Shown: positions 1 through 8,747 of the stretch, piece by piece
Position numbering within the stretch: position 1 is the stretch's first letter
How the letters are laid out: the number at the start of each line of letters is the position of its first letter
The notes under the pieces: generated by a model
Told to the model about the DNA's origin: nothing
What the model saw: the letters and a program-made list of their open reading frames with translations, nothing else
Database searches by the model: none
Made by a program: the position numbers and the translations under genes
Origin: Cellvibrio sp. PSBB006
GTDB lineage: Bacteria > Pseudomonadota > Gammaproteobacteria > Pseudomonadales > Cellvibrionaceae
Length of the DNA stretch: 64,000 nucleotides
Assembly: GCF_002162135.1 (NCBI RefSeq)
Contig: NZ_CP021382.1
Location: 3,346,001-3,410,000, forward strand
Direction of reading: 5' to 3'

Positions 1-171
1 GTGGTTATCGAGAATCCCGAGGATATTCAACAAGGTAGACTTGCCCGAACCGGACGAGCCCATGATCGATACCAGCTCGCCCTCGCGAATATGCTGGTCA
101 ATTCCTTTGAGCACGTGCAAGCGTTGCTCACCGGTGGAATAGTATTTATGGATGTTATGCAGTTTGATCAT
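1..171 (-). CDS. ABC transporter ATP-binding protein, MacB/LolD type (5' part only)
   Basis: The 57 N-terminal residues are present; the gene runs off the left edge. The start reads [11 protein letters not shown] and continues to a Walker A motif, GSSGSGKST, at about residues 39-47, followed by LLNILGILD. This spacing and wording are typical of the MacB/LolD/FtsE group of ATPases, which power export or lipoprotein release through FtsX-like permeases in the inner membrane. The partner permease and any adaptor would lie outside the window, so the substrate cannot be stated. Confidence 0.85.
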   Translation of the reverse strand, partial: MIKLHNIHKYYSTGEQRLHVLKGIDQHIREGELVSIMGSSGSGKSTLLNILGILDNH

Positions 172-513
172 TGTTTTCTGAATCCTTCGTGGAACCACGG
201 GCTTGCGCCAAGCTTAAACAGTTTTCCCGGTCGCCATCGGCAAAATGGCCAGGTTTTTACCGAAATTAACAAACTAATGACATCTGTCACCTACCCGTCT
301 GGCTCTCGACATGGTGCTCGCTACAAAGCCTTCTTGCCGTTTTGTTATCTGATTAGAAGTGGGAAATGCGCTTTCAGATTCACCTGATTAAAAATTTTTT
401 CAATTCGCTGAAAATGGACGACGTAAGTCAAAGCCGGAGGATAAGGAGAGTACAGCACAGAGGGAAATCGTCATCCTTACAACTTTGGAAAAAGCGTCCT
501 TTTAACAACAAAG
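172..513. other. intergenic stretch, no gene seen
   Basis: About 340 bases upstream of the ABC ATPase. No convincing reading frame. The only structure noticed is the imperfect palindrome TGACATCTGTCA at 278-289, about 110 bases upstream of the ABC start, which could be an operator for that gene. No promoter was assigned. Confidence 0.4.
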
Positions 514-762
514 TTAACCGCGACTGATACGCCGCCGCACACTGAAAAAACGATAACCGCCGATCGCCAACACCAGCGTACCCACCACCAACGCCGCCCA
601 GGCGAAAGGCATCAACACCGGGTCATTATTCAGGAATTTCAACACCATCGCACCCCCGGCCAACAAAGCCAGGGCCGTGCGGATATAAGACAAGAGCGTG
701 CGCTCATTGGCCAGGTGGGTACGTTCCACCGCTAATGCATCGCGCAGATCGGTTTCGCCCAT
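514..762 (-). CDS. DUF202 family small inner-membrane protein
   Basis: 82 residues. The N-terminal part has the family signature of DUF202: ALAVERTHLANERTLLSYIRT, with the conserved acidic and arginine residues, followed by two hydrophobic segments (about residues 27-45 and 49-68) and a basic tail. The start at 762 was chosen because AAGGAG lies about 8 bases upstream; the frame is open further upstream, but that part overlaps the ketosynthase-like gene and does not resemble the family. Function of DUF202 proteins is not established. The gene lies downstream of, and on the same strand as, the ketosynthase-like gene, with a gap of about 160 bases. Confidence 0.8.
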   Translation of the reverse strand: MGETDLRDALAVERTHLANERTLLSYIRTALALLAGGAMVLKFLNNDPVLMPFAWAALVVGTLVLAIGGYRFFSVRRRISRG

Positions 763-920
763 GCGTTTTGCTCCTTCGTTAATTAGTTTGTCTTCTCCAG
801 GTAAAATCATCGCCAACCAATACCTCAGGTTGCTGAACGCCTTGTTGAACAATTGACAGCTTGAATTTTTGGGCAATGCCGAATTTTCAGACGCTTTCCA
901 GACAGTTTTTTTAAGTGCGG

Positions 921-1988
921 TTATGGGTTTGCTTCTATATCCAGACGCACCGCCGAGCGATAGGCGGTATCGGACGAGCAGCAAAGCAAATGATGTTGCC
1001 CCGGTTTTTTTGGGCGTCGGGACAATTCGAAGATCAGACTGATCAGTGTCGGACCGATTGCCGCACCCACATCACCGAATCGATCCACCGGGTGATTCTG
1101 GCTGGCGGCCGGAGAAAAATGTGCGCTGTTGCGCGTGATGGCCACGCCAAATTCCTTTGCACCGTAGCTATCGTAAATCATGCTGGTCCAGACAGCATCG
1201 ATCTTCGCTGTCGGCGCTTGCGCGATAGCTTCACGGACAGCATTAGCCAGACCATCACCGCGATAAGCTTCGTCACTGTAACGATGGCCAGCCTCTTGTG
1301 CGATACCGGGGCGGTAAAGCGCCACGCGCGGTGCGGCTAATGACCCGGCAACCCGCTCGCTGGCCAGCAGCACAAAACAGGCGCCCTCGCCCGGCTGAAA
1401 GCCATCGAGACTGTTTTCCAGCAGCAGCCGGTCCTGCGCATCCAGCCGCGCTAACAGTTCCGCATCCCAATAGGTATCTAAACCGCCGAGCAGGACCCAA
1501 TCCTGGCCCTGTTCTATCAGTTGGAAAACATGCTTGAGCGCATGCAAGCCGCCGGCGCGCCCGATTTCAGCGGCCTTGCTGTTGCGCACGTCCAGAGGGA
1601 TGTCGCTCTGTATAGCCAGTTGCTCAATCGCATTACCGCGCCAGGGGTGACTGAGGTCGGCGATAACGTCCGGCAGGGCGAGCAGCATCGGCATCACAAC
1701 GCCTTGGGGTAACAGCGGTTGCAATTGTTGCAGCGCCGGCGCTGCCATTTGCAGCAATCGCACCTGTCGGGAAGGCAACCTGGCGGAGATCAAACGAGGA
1801 TCGAGGGGACTCAATACCGGTTCCGGTACCTGGGCCATCTTGATAGGAATGAGGTGCTTGCTCAGCAGCGCAGTTTCCTGCACGGCACTGATACCGGCGC
1901 TGACCGCCGCCGCCATAGCGGCGGATGTGGGGCCGAGAGGGCTGATGGTGCCGGCGCCGGCCACATAGACCTTGGTGTGCTGGGACAT
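921..1988 (-). CDS. beta-ketoacyl synthase-like protein lacking the catalytic cysteine
   Basis: 355 residues with a thiolase-fold ketosynthase layout: GAGTISPLG near residue 11, a GRAGGLHAL segment at 143-151 where active enzymes have ACxSGLHA, GEGA at 200-203, and GDVGAAIGP at 305-313 where active enzymes have GHxxGAAG. By this alignment the nucleophile cysteine is Arg144 and the second catalytic histidine is Asp306, so condensing activity is unlikely. It follows the DUF4150 gene on the same strand with a gap of 50 bases, a pairing I associate with type VI secretion effector loci; the role there is not known to me. Start at 1988 has GAAGGA upstream. Confidence 0.75.
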   Translation of the reverse strand: MSQHTKVYVAGAGTISPLGPTSAAMAAAVSAGISAVQETALLSKHLIPIKMAQVPEPVLSPLDPRLISARLPSRQVRLLQMAAPALQQLQPLLPQGVVMPMLLALPDVIADLSHPWRGNAIEQLAIQSDIPLDVRNSKAAEIGRAGGLHALKHVFQLIEQGQDWVLLGGLDTYWDAELLARLDAQDRLLLENSLDGFQPGEGACFVLLASERVAGSLAAPRVALYRPGIAQEAGHRYSDEAYRGDGLANAVREAIAQAPTAKIDAVWTSMIYDSYGAKEFGVAITRNSAHFSPAASQNHPVDRFGDVGAAIGPTLISLIFELSRRPKKPGQHHLLCCSSDTAYRSAVRLDIEANP

Positions 1989-2038
1989 CAACGCTTCCTT
2001 CGATTCTGCAGTCGGTAATGGGTTTTCGCTGGGCCTTA

Positions 2039-2419
2039 TCAGCCCATGATATTTTTCTTATTGTGAAACAGCGGGTCGCCCATGCGACAGACATTTTTGC
2101 CTTCGAATTTCACATCCGGTGAATACATCATAAATTCGCAGACACCCATTTGGTCGCTGCTGACAACGCCCTTCAGGGTACCCGGCTCGTCACCCATGCT
2201 GCGTGTGTACTGCGCGCCTTTAACCATGGGCATCTGGCCGTCGGTTTTTACGCTCTTGGGGCCTTTGGCAGTATCGGAGGATTTACCAATATTGGGATAA
2301 GGGATCGGCACAGGCCCACCCGGGGTGGGAGTCTTGCAGACATCGGGAAAAACTATGCTTATGCCGTTACTGCCTTTGTGGACGATACCGCGGCAGTTGG
2401 CAAAGGTGGTTTGAGCCAT
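2039..2419 (-). CDS. DUF4150 (PAAR-like) protein
   Basis: 126 residues with the DUF4150 pattern: a MAQTTFANC start, FPDVCKTPTPGGPVPIPYPN at about residues 24-43, and CRMGDPLFHNKKNI near the end. DUF4150 proteins resemble PAAR repeats, which sharpen the VgrG spike of the type VI secretion system and often carry or recruit effectors. Here there is no C-terminal toxin extension, so it would be a bare adaptor. No VgrG or T6SS structural gene lies in the window, so this would be an orphan effector locus. GGAG lies about 6 bases before the start. The next gene is the degenerate ketosynthase. Confidence 0.8.
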   Translation of the reverse strand: MAQTTFANCRGIVHKGSNGISIVFPDVCKTPTPGGPVPIPYPNIGKSSDTAKGPKSVKTDGQMPMVKGAQYTRSMGDEPGTLKGVVSSDQMGVCEFMMYSPDVKFEGKNVCRMGDPLFHNKKNIMG

Positions 2420-2582
2420 AAGCTACTCCTTGTGATTCGCCAGATTCTAACCGGATGGTGATGACAGCACGATGGCGGTGGTTAACTTTACACCAGTTTT
2501 CACCGCCGGTTTGTGCCAAAGGTTAGAAAATTTAGCGTTTCCGAATTCAATGGCCGACACGTTCAACACCGGCCATTGAATA

Positions 2583-4247
2583 TCAACTACGGGTTCTCTC
2601 GTGTCGATTCACGCCGTTCAGCAATGCCTTGATTGCCGCTGAAATAATGTTGCTGTCCTTACCCACGCCGAAGACCGGCTTGCCCTGCTCCACTTTTAAT
2701 TCCACATAGCAGATCGCCGCCACATCCGAGCCCTCACCGATAGCGTGTTCGTGGTAATCCACCACGCTAACTTCCTTACCAATCTGCTGACTCAGCGCGT
2801 GCGCGGCAGCATCAATGGGACCATTACCGCTGCCAGACAATGAAAGAGGGCTTTCCTGGTGCTGCGCATGGATGATGATATCCACATGCTCAGCATCCTC
2901 ACTCACCTTGCTGCTGTGATAACGGAACGGCGCATTAACGGCAAAATATTCCTGCTCAAACAATTGCGCGATCTCGCTGCTTCTGACTTCTTTACCGGTC
3001 TTGTCGCTGACCTTTTGCACGACGCTGCTGAACTCAATTTGTAACCGGCGCGGCAACTGCAAACCCGCTTCCTGCTGCAATAAAAAGCTCACGCCACCTT
3101 TACCGGATTGGCTGTTGACGCGCACCACCGCGTCGTAACTGCGATTCAAATCTGCGGGATCAACCGGCAAGTAAGGCACTTCCCAGAGTGCGTCTTTTTT
3201 CTGCACGGCGAAACCTTTTTTAATCGCATCCTGATGCGAACCAGAGAACGCGGTAAATACCAATTCACCCGCATAAGGATGACGCGGATGCACCGGCAAC
3301 TGGTTGCAGTCTTCCACCAGTTTGCGCACTCGATCGATATCGGAAAAATCCAGGCCGGGATGAACACCTTGTGAATATAAGTTCAACGCGAGCGTGACCA
3401 GATCAACGTTGCCGGTGCGCTCACCATTACCAAACAAACAACCCTCAACACGATCCGCACCGGCCATCACCGCTAACTCCGCCGCCGCCACGGCGGTACC
3501 GCGATCATTATGCGGGTGCACGCTGATGATGATGGCGTCGCGGTTGTTGATGTTGCGATGCATCCACTCAATTTGGTCGGCGTAGGTATTCGGCGTGCTC
3601 ATCTCCACGGTTGCCGGTAAATTGAGGATCATTTTTTTGCTCGGCGTCGGCTGCCAGATCGCCGCCACCGCGTCGGACACTTCTTTGACAAATTCAACCT
3701 CTGTGCTGGAAAACACCTCCGGAGAATATTGATAAGTCCAATCCACCTCGGGCGCCTGCGCCGTTAATTCTTTAACCCATTTGGTGCCCTGAATGGCGAT
3801 ATTTTTCACACCTTCTTTATCGGTGTTGTAAACGATCTTGCGAAACGCCGGCGCGAGCGGGTTGTACATATGCAAGATCGCGCGCTTGGCACCGCGCAAA
3901 CTCTGCACGGTTTTTTCGATCAGGTCGTATCGCGCCTGCACTAATACTTCGATGGTGACGTCGTCGGGGATATGATTTTCTTCGATCAATAAGCGGGTAA
4001 ATTCAAAATCAGTTTCCGAAGCGGAGGGAAAACCAATCTCGATTTCTTTAAAACCAATCGCCACCAGTTCTTTAAAGAAGCGCAACTTGGTCGCTACCGA
4101 CATAGGATCGATCAGCGCCTGGTTGCCATCGCGCAGGTCGGTGCTCATCCAGATCGGCGGCTTTTCAATAATCTTGTTCGGCCACTGGCGGTCGGGCAAA
4201 GCCACGCCGACAAAACGCTGATATTTGGTGGATGGGTTGGCAAGCAT
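2583..4247 (-). CDS. leuA: 2-isopropylmalate synthase
   Basis: 554 residues, the length of the long LeuA form. It condenses acetyl-CoA with 2-oxoisovalerate in the first committed step of leucine synthesis. The TIM-barrel domain begins with [11 protein letters not shown] (substrate and metal-binding Arg-Asp), includes the [11 protein letters not shown] metal-binding histidines, and is followed by the C-terminal regulatory domain that binds leucine ([14 protein letters not shown] region). ATG 4247 is preferred over an in-frame TTG at 4265 because CTGGAG sits 6 bases upstream of it. The gene is transcribed away from a divergent Lrp-family regulator, which may sense leucine and control it. Confidence 0.95.
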   Translation of the reverse strand: MLANPSTKYQRFVGVALPDRQWPNKIIEKPPIWMSTDLRDGNQALIDPMSVATKLRFFKELVAIGFKEIEIGFPSASETDFEFTRLLIEENHIPDDVTIEVLVQARYDLIEKTVQSLRGAKRAILHMYNPLAPAFRKIVYNTDKEGVKNIAIQGTKWVKELTAQAPEVDWTYQYSPEVFSSTEVEFVKEVSDAVAAIWQPTPSKKMILNLPATVEMSTPNTYADQIEWMHRNINNRDAIIISVHPHNDRGTAVAAAELAVMAGADRVEGCLFGNGERTGNVDLVTLALNLYSQGVHPGLDFSDIDRVRKLVEDCNQLPVHPRHPYAGELVFTAFSGSHQDAIKKGFAVQKKDALWEVPYLPVDPADLNRSYDAVVRVNSQSGKGGVSFLLQQEAGLQLPRRLQIEFSSVVQKVSDKTGKEVRSSEIAQLFEQEYFAVNAPFRYHSSKVSEDAEHVDIIIHAQHQESPLSLSGSGNGPIDAAAHALSQQIGKEVSVVDYHEHAIGEGSDVAAICYVELKVEQGKPVFGVGKDSNIISAAIKALLNGVNRHERTRS

Positions 4248-4766
4248 GATGGGCTCCAGGAACAAAGGTGGCTAAACGGCAAAAGCTGAGCAAAAACCTG
4301 TAGAAGAAACTTGCGGGTATGGCCTTAGGGAATACCCCTTGTGCCGCTGGCTTGTGGGCGATCCCGGTAAGAATTCAGGCAGCCAGCCCTGCAAACCGCT
4401 TGTGGCGGTGTGTTCTTCGCGAACAGGTTGGACACAGTATAATCGCGTTGCCGCGCCAGAATATTGCCAAAATTGCCTCGATAAAGTTTTTTGAGCAATT
4501 TTATTGCCAGAAAACGATATTTAAAGGCATAAATAGCTGATAGCATAGCTTCATGCCGTTTCAAACGGTCATGAAGGCAACACAAAACCAGCTTTAGCGA
4601 TCGCCTGATGAGTAAATACACCCGGCAGGAAAGGCCAGCCTTTTAGGGTATTTTTAGATTGAGAAGGTAATGACCGATGTGTCAGGCGAACGCTTGTTGA
4701 ATTTTCTTGAGCGGTTTTGGTAACGCCATACGTTTTTTTATTTCATCTATGCAGTGAGTCATCGCC
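4248..4766. promoter_or_regulatory. divergent leuA / Lrp-family intergenic region with a long leuA leader
   Basis: About 520 bases without a gene. On the minus strand TATACT at 4436-4441 is a good -10 candidate for leuA, though no -35 at standard spacing is convincing. A transcript from it would have a leader of about 180 bases. The leader contains the hairpin arms GGGTAT 4315-4320 and ATACCC 4332-4337. No leucine-rich leader peptide was found, so classical attenuation is not supported. Lrp binding in this region is plausible from context only. Confidence 0.4.
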
Positions 4767-5231
4767 ATGAACCTCGACCGTTACGACCGATTGATTCTGG
4801 AACAATTGCAACACAATGGCCGTATCTCCAACCAGGAATTGGCCGATGCGATCAGCCTGTCGCCCTCCCCTTGCCTGCGGCGGGTTCGTCAATTGGAAGA
4901 AGACGGTCTTATCGACGGTTATGTCGCGCTTCTCAATGCACGCAAGCTCGGCCTCACGCTCATGTCTTTTATCCAGATCAGCATGGATAAGCATACGCCG
5001 GAACGTTTTGACGCCTTCGAAAAAACCGTCGGCAGTTATCCGGAAGTGCTGGAGTGCCATTTAATCACCGGACAATCCGCCGACTATTTATTAAAAGTCA
5101 TCGTGAAAGACATGGACGCTTACCAGCAATTTCTATTACAGAAACTGACCCGTATCGAAGGCGTCAGCGGTGTGCATTCGTCGTTTGTGTTGAAGTCGCC
5201 GTTAAATAAAACGGCGCTGCCGGTCAGCTAA
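4767..5231 (+). CDS. Lrp/AsnC family transcriptional regulator
   Basis: 154 residues with the full Lrp layout: an N-terminal winged helix (LDRYDRLILEQLQHNGRISN, then the recognition helix SLSPSPCLRRVRQLEEDGLI) and a C-terminal RAM ligand-sensing domain (ECHLITGQSADYLLKVIVKD). Members form octamers and respond to amino acids. It diverges from leuA, which suggests control of leucine synthesis, but several Lrp paralogues usually exist in one genome and this one is not proven to be the global Lrp. The 3' end overlaps the convergent acyltransferase gene by 8 bases. Confidence 0.9.
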   Translation: MNLDRYDRLILEQLQHNGRISNQELADAISLSPSPCLRRVRQLEEDGLIDGYVALLNARKLGLTLMSFIQISMDKHTPERFDAFEKTVGSYPEVLECHLITGQSADYLLKVIVKDMDAYQQFLLQKLTRIEGVSGVHSSFVLKSPLNKTALPVS

Positions 5232-6429
5232 CTACCGCCTCGGTTTTGGTGGTCGTTTTCTTTCGCCCATTTAACATCCATCCAATCGGCGTCCAGCGGA
5301 CAAACGCAATATAACTCACGGCTCCAATTACCAATGTGATGCCAACTGACGCTGTGTATTTCGCCAGCAAGCCCCAATCCTGATCCAGTAACTGATACTG
5401 CACCGCAAACAACAGGGGCAAATGGATAATGTAGATCCAGTAAGAGCTATCCGAGAAAAAGCGCATAACCGAATTGTGAGTGTTTAAATAACGCTTACCG
5501 AAAACCAGACAGGCCAGCGTCATCCAGACCGAAATATAGGCCTCGCAACATTTCAATAGCAAGTTTAGCGGGAACGCATTGGGCACGGGCGGGTAGCTGA
5601 TTTGTTTGGGAATAGAATAATGATAAAGCGCATAAGCCAGAACGCTCGCTACCAACAAGGTCCAGCCGTAGGGTTGAAATTTTTCAATAAATCTCTCAGC
5701 GCGAAATATCCAATAGCCAAGGGCAAAGAATAAACCAAAGAAACCAAACGACCACAATTGCGGCAATAGTTGATCCGGTGCAGGAAATGGCGATGAAACC
5801 GACATGAGCGCTGGCAGTAACAGCAGTGGAAATAACAACATAAAGTACAAGGGCTTGATGTTATTAAACAGGTTAAATAGCCGCGTCCAGTTCAGGTAGC
5901 CAAGTACCCAGGTCAGGATGCAGAAAAACGTCAGGTTATATAAAAACCACAAATGCATGGTGGAAAACGGTGGTGGTGGCGAGCCCGGTGTTGCGATGGC
6001 TTGAGCAATCATCAGCAACATGGGCGATTTATTTTCCACTGTCGCTACCGCCGACATCAGCGATGCAACAATTGCCCACAAACACAACGGCAAGAAAATA
6101 ATAAACGGCAACAGGATGCGTTTGGCGCGATTGGCCAACATGCCGCCCATACCGCGTTTGCCAACCAGGTAGGCGACAAAAAATCCGGCAATCACAAAAA
6201 ACACCGGCATCCTGAACAAGTGTGAAAACCAACTGATAATATCGACCACCGCTGATTGATGGCTGTCCGCCGTCAACCAGAGATTGTGTAACACCGGGCT
6301 GTAGGCGAGCGCGGCGTGAAAAAATACTCCGCCGATCATGGCTAACGCACGCAAATTATCAAGATAGTGCAGACGCTGTGTAGTAGGACTTATCATTTCA
6401 TGGGCGCGCGGGGACTCTGTGGAGTTCAT
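5224..6429 (-). CDS. acyltransferase 3 family membrane protein (OpgC-like)
   Basis: 401 residues, about ten hydrophobic segments. The N-terminal motif YLDNLRALAMIGGVFFHAALAY carries the conserved arginine and histidine of the acyltransferase 3 family, which moves acyl groups (acetyl, succinyl) onto extracytoplasmic sugars or lipids. The opening and the middle resemble glucan-modifying OpgC/MdoC types. ATG 6429 is chosen because AAGGTGG lies 5 bases upstream. No glucan synthesis genes are nearby, so the acceptor is unknown. It lies on the same strand as, and downstream of, the ABC-2 exporter genes. Confidence 0.8.
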   Translation of the reverse strand: MNSTESPRAHEMISPTTQRLHYLDNLRALAMIGGVFFHAALAYSPVLHNLWLTADSHQSAVVDIISWFSHLFRMPVFFVIAGFFVAYLVGKRGMGGMLANRAKRILLPFIIFLPLCLWAIVASLMSAVATVENKSPMLLMIAQAIATPGSPPPPFSTMHLWFLYNLTFFCILTWVLGYLNWTRLFNLFNNIKPLYFMLLFPLLLLPALMSVSSPFPAPDQLLPQLWSFGFFGLFFALGYWIFRAERFIEKFQPYGWTLLVASVLAYALYHYSIPKQISYPPVPNAFPLNLLLKCCEAYISVWMTLACLVFGKRYLNTHNSVMRFFSDSSYWIYIIHLPLLFAVQYQLLDQDWGLLAKYTASVGITLVIGAVSYIAFVRWTPIGWMLNGRKKTTTKTEAVVS

Positions 6430-6487
6430 AATAGCCACCTTTTAAGGAAAATTTGGGAACCCTGATGACTCAGGGATGAGATCAGGA

Positions 6488-7222
6488 CTAGAAGAAAACT
6501 TTCTTACGCGATCGGAAATACAGGGTGCCGAATAACAGCAGGAGAATCGTTAAAATTTCGCCCGACAACACAAGCGTTGCCGTATCAGTCCAGATAAAAC
6601 TTTCACCTTGGCTAATACCGATATTCGGCGAACGTGCCAGGAAATATAAAGCCGGGTTTAGCAAACAGTTGAGACCAATCATCACCATCAGAAACGCAGC
6701 TTCTGTTTCAGTAAACATGGTGACACTCCAGCAGATGCAATGATTCACGGCAATCAACACACACACCAGCAGGGTAAAGGCCAGGAGTCCATCCGGTAAC
6801 GGTGTAAGCAAGATAACGCCCGTTGTCACCATGACCAACAATAGCCAAGGCACAAAAAAGAGCACCATATTCGCTAAAAATTTCGCCATCGCATAATCGG
6901 CGGGCGACACCGGCAAGCTCATTACAAACGCCAGGGTTTGTTCTTTTCGTTCATTGATCATGGTGACCGATAATTGGTGGTTGCCCAAGGCCACCAACAT
7001 GGTGATGAACATGATGGAACCCATAAAGAATTGCCATTCACCCAGGCTGAGAATACTCAAAGAGAAGATGCCGCCGCCGATATAGATGGCCAACAATTTT
7101 CGGTTCAAGTACCAATCTTTATAAACCAGTTGTTTGATCACCGGCATATTCAGCGCAGGGCGATTCGCTTGCGAATTGATACTTACCGGGTCGTTACTCG
7201 CCGTGTCGATTATTGGGTTCAT
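6488..7222 (-). CDS. ABC-2 type transporter permease
   Basis: 244 residues with about six transmembrane segments: a cytoplasmic N-terminus, DWYLNRKLLAIYIGGGIF, then repeated hydrophobic helices ending in RSRKKVFF. The start overlaps the stop of the ATPase gene by 4 bases (ATGA), so the two are translationally coupled and should form one exporter. Together with the GntR regulator upstream this is the YtrA-ABC type of arrangement, often linked to export of, or resistance to, antimicrobial peptides or cell-wall drugs; the actual substrate is not shown by the sequence. Confidence 0.8.
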   Translation of the reverse strand: MNPIIDTASNDPVSINSQANRPALNMPVIKQLVYKDWYLNRKLLAIYIGGGIFSLSILSLGEWQFFMGSIMFITMLVALGNHQLSVTMINERKEQTLAFVMSLPVSPADYAMAKFLANMVLFFVPWLLLVMVTTGVILLTPLPDGLLAFTLLVCVLIAVNHCICWSVTMFTETEAAFLMVMIGLNCLLNPALYFLARSPNIGISQGESFIWTDTATLVLSGEILTILLLLFGTLYFRSRKKVFF

Positions 7223-8100
7223 TGTTTCGCTACCTCCCTCACACTTGCGATAAAAATTTGCTCCAAGGTCATCCGCTCAACCTGTGACACCTGGAGCCCG
7301 TGCGCACTGAGTTTGGCAAGCATGGTCTCGTCAAATCCCCTGATTTTAATCTCATGCAGCGAACCATTACTTTTCAATTCTGCGATGCCGGGTAAATTCA
7401 GTGACTGATTGAGCGTGCCTGAACACAACACCCTGCGCCAACCTTCGATGTAGGTTTCCTTGTCCTGACAGGCCAGGGTTTTTCCCTTATGTAGAAAGGT
7501 AATCGAATCTGATAGCTGCTCGACATCCTGGGTACTGTGCGAGGAAAATAAAACGCTGCGATTTTCATCGCGCAGAATTTCGGCTAGCTCAGATAAGACT
7601 TCGTACCGTGATACCGGGTCCAGCCCGGTCGTAGGCTCATCCAGAATCACCAGACGCGGGCGCCGCGCCAGCAATAAAATCAAACTCGCTTTAACGCGCT
7701 GACCGTGTGAATAACCCCTGGTTTTTTGCTCGGCATTCATGTCGAATTTTTTTAATAGATGCTCTGCATAAAGTGGGTCCCACGAAGAGAAAATCGATTG
7801 GATAAAGCGCATGTGCCAACGCAGATTTTCCGCTCCGTACAAACGCATATCTTCGGCAGCGTAACCAATATTTTCCTTTGCCGATACTTGATGTTCCGGC
7901 AGGCGATATCCCAACACACTAACGCTGCCTGCATCCGGCTGGATTAAGCCCATCACCAAACGGAGCATCGTGGATTTACCGGCGCCGTTCACACCGACCA
8001 GTCCCATCACCTGACCAACAGGCAGGTGCAAATCGAGATGATCCAGATAAAACTCCGGATAACGTTTACAGACCTGATTAAATTCGATGGCGTTTTGCAT
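7219..8100 (-). CDS. ABC transporter ATP-binding protein (exporter, YtrB-like)
   Basis: 293 residues. Walker A GVNGAGKST at about 36-44, an ABC signature of the variant form YSHGQRVK, Walker B RLVILDEPTTGLDP, and the switch histidine in SSHSTQD. The variant signature with His in place of the second Gly is common in the YtrB/EcsA-like group. The C-terminal 80 residues form the extra domain seen in drug and peptide exporters. It is the second gene of the GntR-ATPase-permease operon and overlaps the permease start by 4 bases. Confidence 0.9.
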   Translation of the reverse strand: MQNAIEFNQVCKRYPEFYLDHLDLHLPVGQVMGLVGVNGAGKSTMLRLVMGLIQPDAGSVSVLGYRLPEHQVSAKENIGYAAEDMRLYGAENLRWHMRFIQSIFSSWDPLYAEHLLKKFDMNAEQKTRGYSHGQRVKASLILLLARRPRLVILDEPTTGLDPVSRYEVLSELAEILRDENRSVLFSSHSTQDVEQLSDSITFLHKGKTLACQDKETYIEGWRRVLCSGTLNQSLNLPGIAELKSNGSLHEIKIRGFDETMLAKLSAHGLQVSQVERMTLEQIFIASVREVAKQ

Positions 8101-8136
8101 AACCCTATCCCAATAAATCCATTAATCGTTGTTGTG

Positions 8137-8517
8137 CTAGCGAACTCTGCCTAACGCTTTTTTTAGCTGCGCCATGATTTCCGTATCGCTCAGACCCAAC
8201 CGCCTCATACCGCTAATAAAACTGTCCAAGGTCTTCTCCAGTTCGGCTTTCGTTAATTCGGTGGTTAAGTCGGCGCTGTCTGCCACAAACGATCCGCGCC
8301 CGGCCTGGGTCACTATCACACCTTCCTGTTCCAGCTCGGTATATGCACGCTTAACCGTAATCACACTCACCTTGGTGACAACACTCAGCTCCCGAATTGA
8401 AGGCAAGGGATGCCCTGCCGGCCAATCGCCCGCACGAACCTTTTGCTTTATTTGCTCCATGATCTGCAGATACATGGGCCGACTATCATTCTGCGAAAGA
8501 AATAATGCTTCGGTCAC
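8137..8517 (-). CDS. GntR family regulator, YtrA subfamily
   Basis: 126 residues from GTG 8517. The N-terminal winged helix is clear: PMYLQIMEQIKQKVRAGDW, PSIRELSVVTKVSVITVKRAYTELEQEG, then GRGSFV; only a short helical C-terminal tail follows, which is the YtrA subfamily layout. The frame is open up to 8577, but that stretch contains a good promoter and palindromic operator, so the shorter start (with GATGGGG upstream) is preferred and gives the usual subfamily length. It likely represses its own operon, which includes the downstream ABC exporter genes. Confidence 0.85.
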   Translation of the reverse strand: MTEALFLSQNDSRPMYLQIMEQIKQKVRAGDWPAGHPLPSIRELSVVTKVSVITVKRAYTELEQEGVIVTQAGRGSFVADSADLTTELTKAELEKTLDSFISGMRRLGLSDTEIMAQLKKALGRVR

Positions 8518-8528
8518 GCAAACCCCAT

Positions 8529-8577
8529 CTGTATATATACGATATGCACAGTATATACAGATATACACAGTTGGCAA
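8529..8577 (-). promoter_or_regulatory. promoter and palindromic operator of the GntR-ABC operon
   Basis: On the minus strand, TTGCCA (8572-8577) and TATACT (8550-8555) are separated by 16 bases, a near-consensus sigma-70 promoter. A perfect 9-base inverted repeat, CTGTATATA at 8529-8537 and TATATACAG at 8552-8560 with 14 bases between, covers the -10 and the start of transcription. This fits autorepression by the GntR protein encoded 12 bases downstream. A further half-site-like ATATACACAG lies at 8561-8570. Confidence 0.7.
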
Positions 8578-8747
8578 GTGATTTTATTGAGTTTGTTGAG
8601 GAGATGTCCGGAGCGGGGGCGTTTCACGTACAGCGTCCTGGAAAGATTGCAGAAGCGAGGTTAAACGAACGGGGGTTATTAAATGAGTTGATTTCTTATG
8701 CGGAACAAGGTGTTAGGCTCGAATTTTTCTCTTCGAGATTAAAACAA

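Noticed and set aside
278-289. TGACATCTGTCA palindrome upstream of the ABC ATPase
   Set aside because: Central bases do not pair, only five bases per arm match, and no promoter could be placed; not enough to call an operator.
1-387. 128-codon plus-strand frame at the left edge
   Set aside because: Antisense to the conserved ABC ATPase start; no family features.
4325-4621. 98-codon frame upstream of leuA
   Set aside because: Covers the predicted leuA promoter, has no ribosome site and an odd composition.
8618-8633. Possible third parS site (GTTTCACGTACAG)
   Set aside because: Breaks the central CACGTG palindrome and several outer positions.
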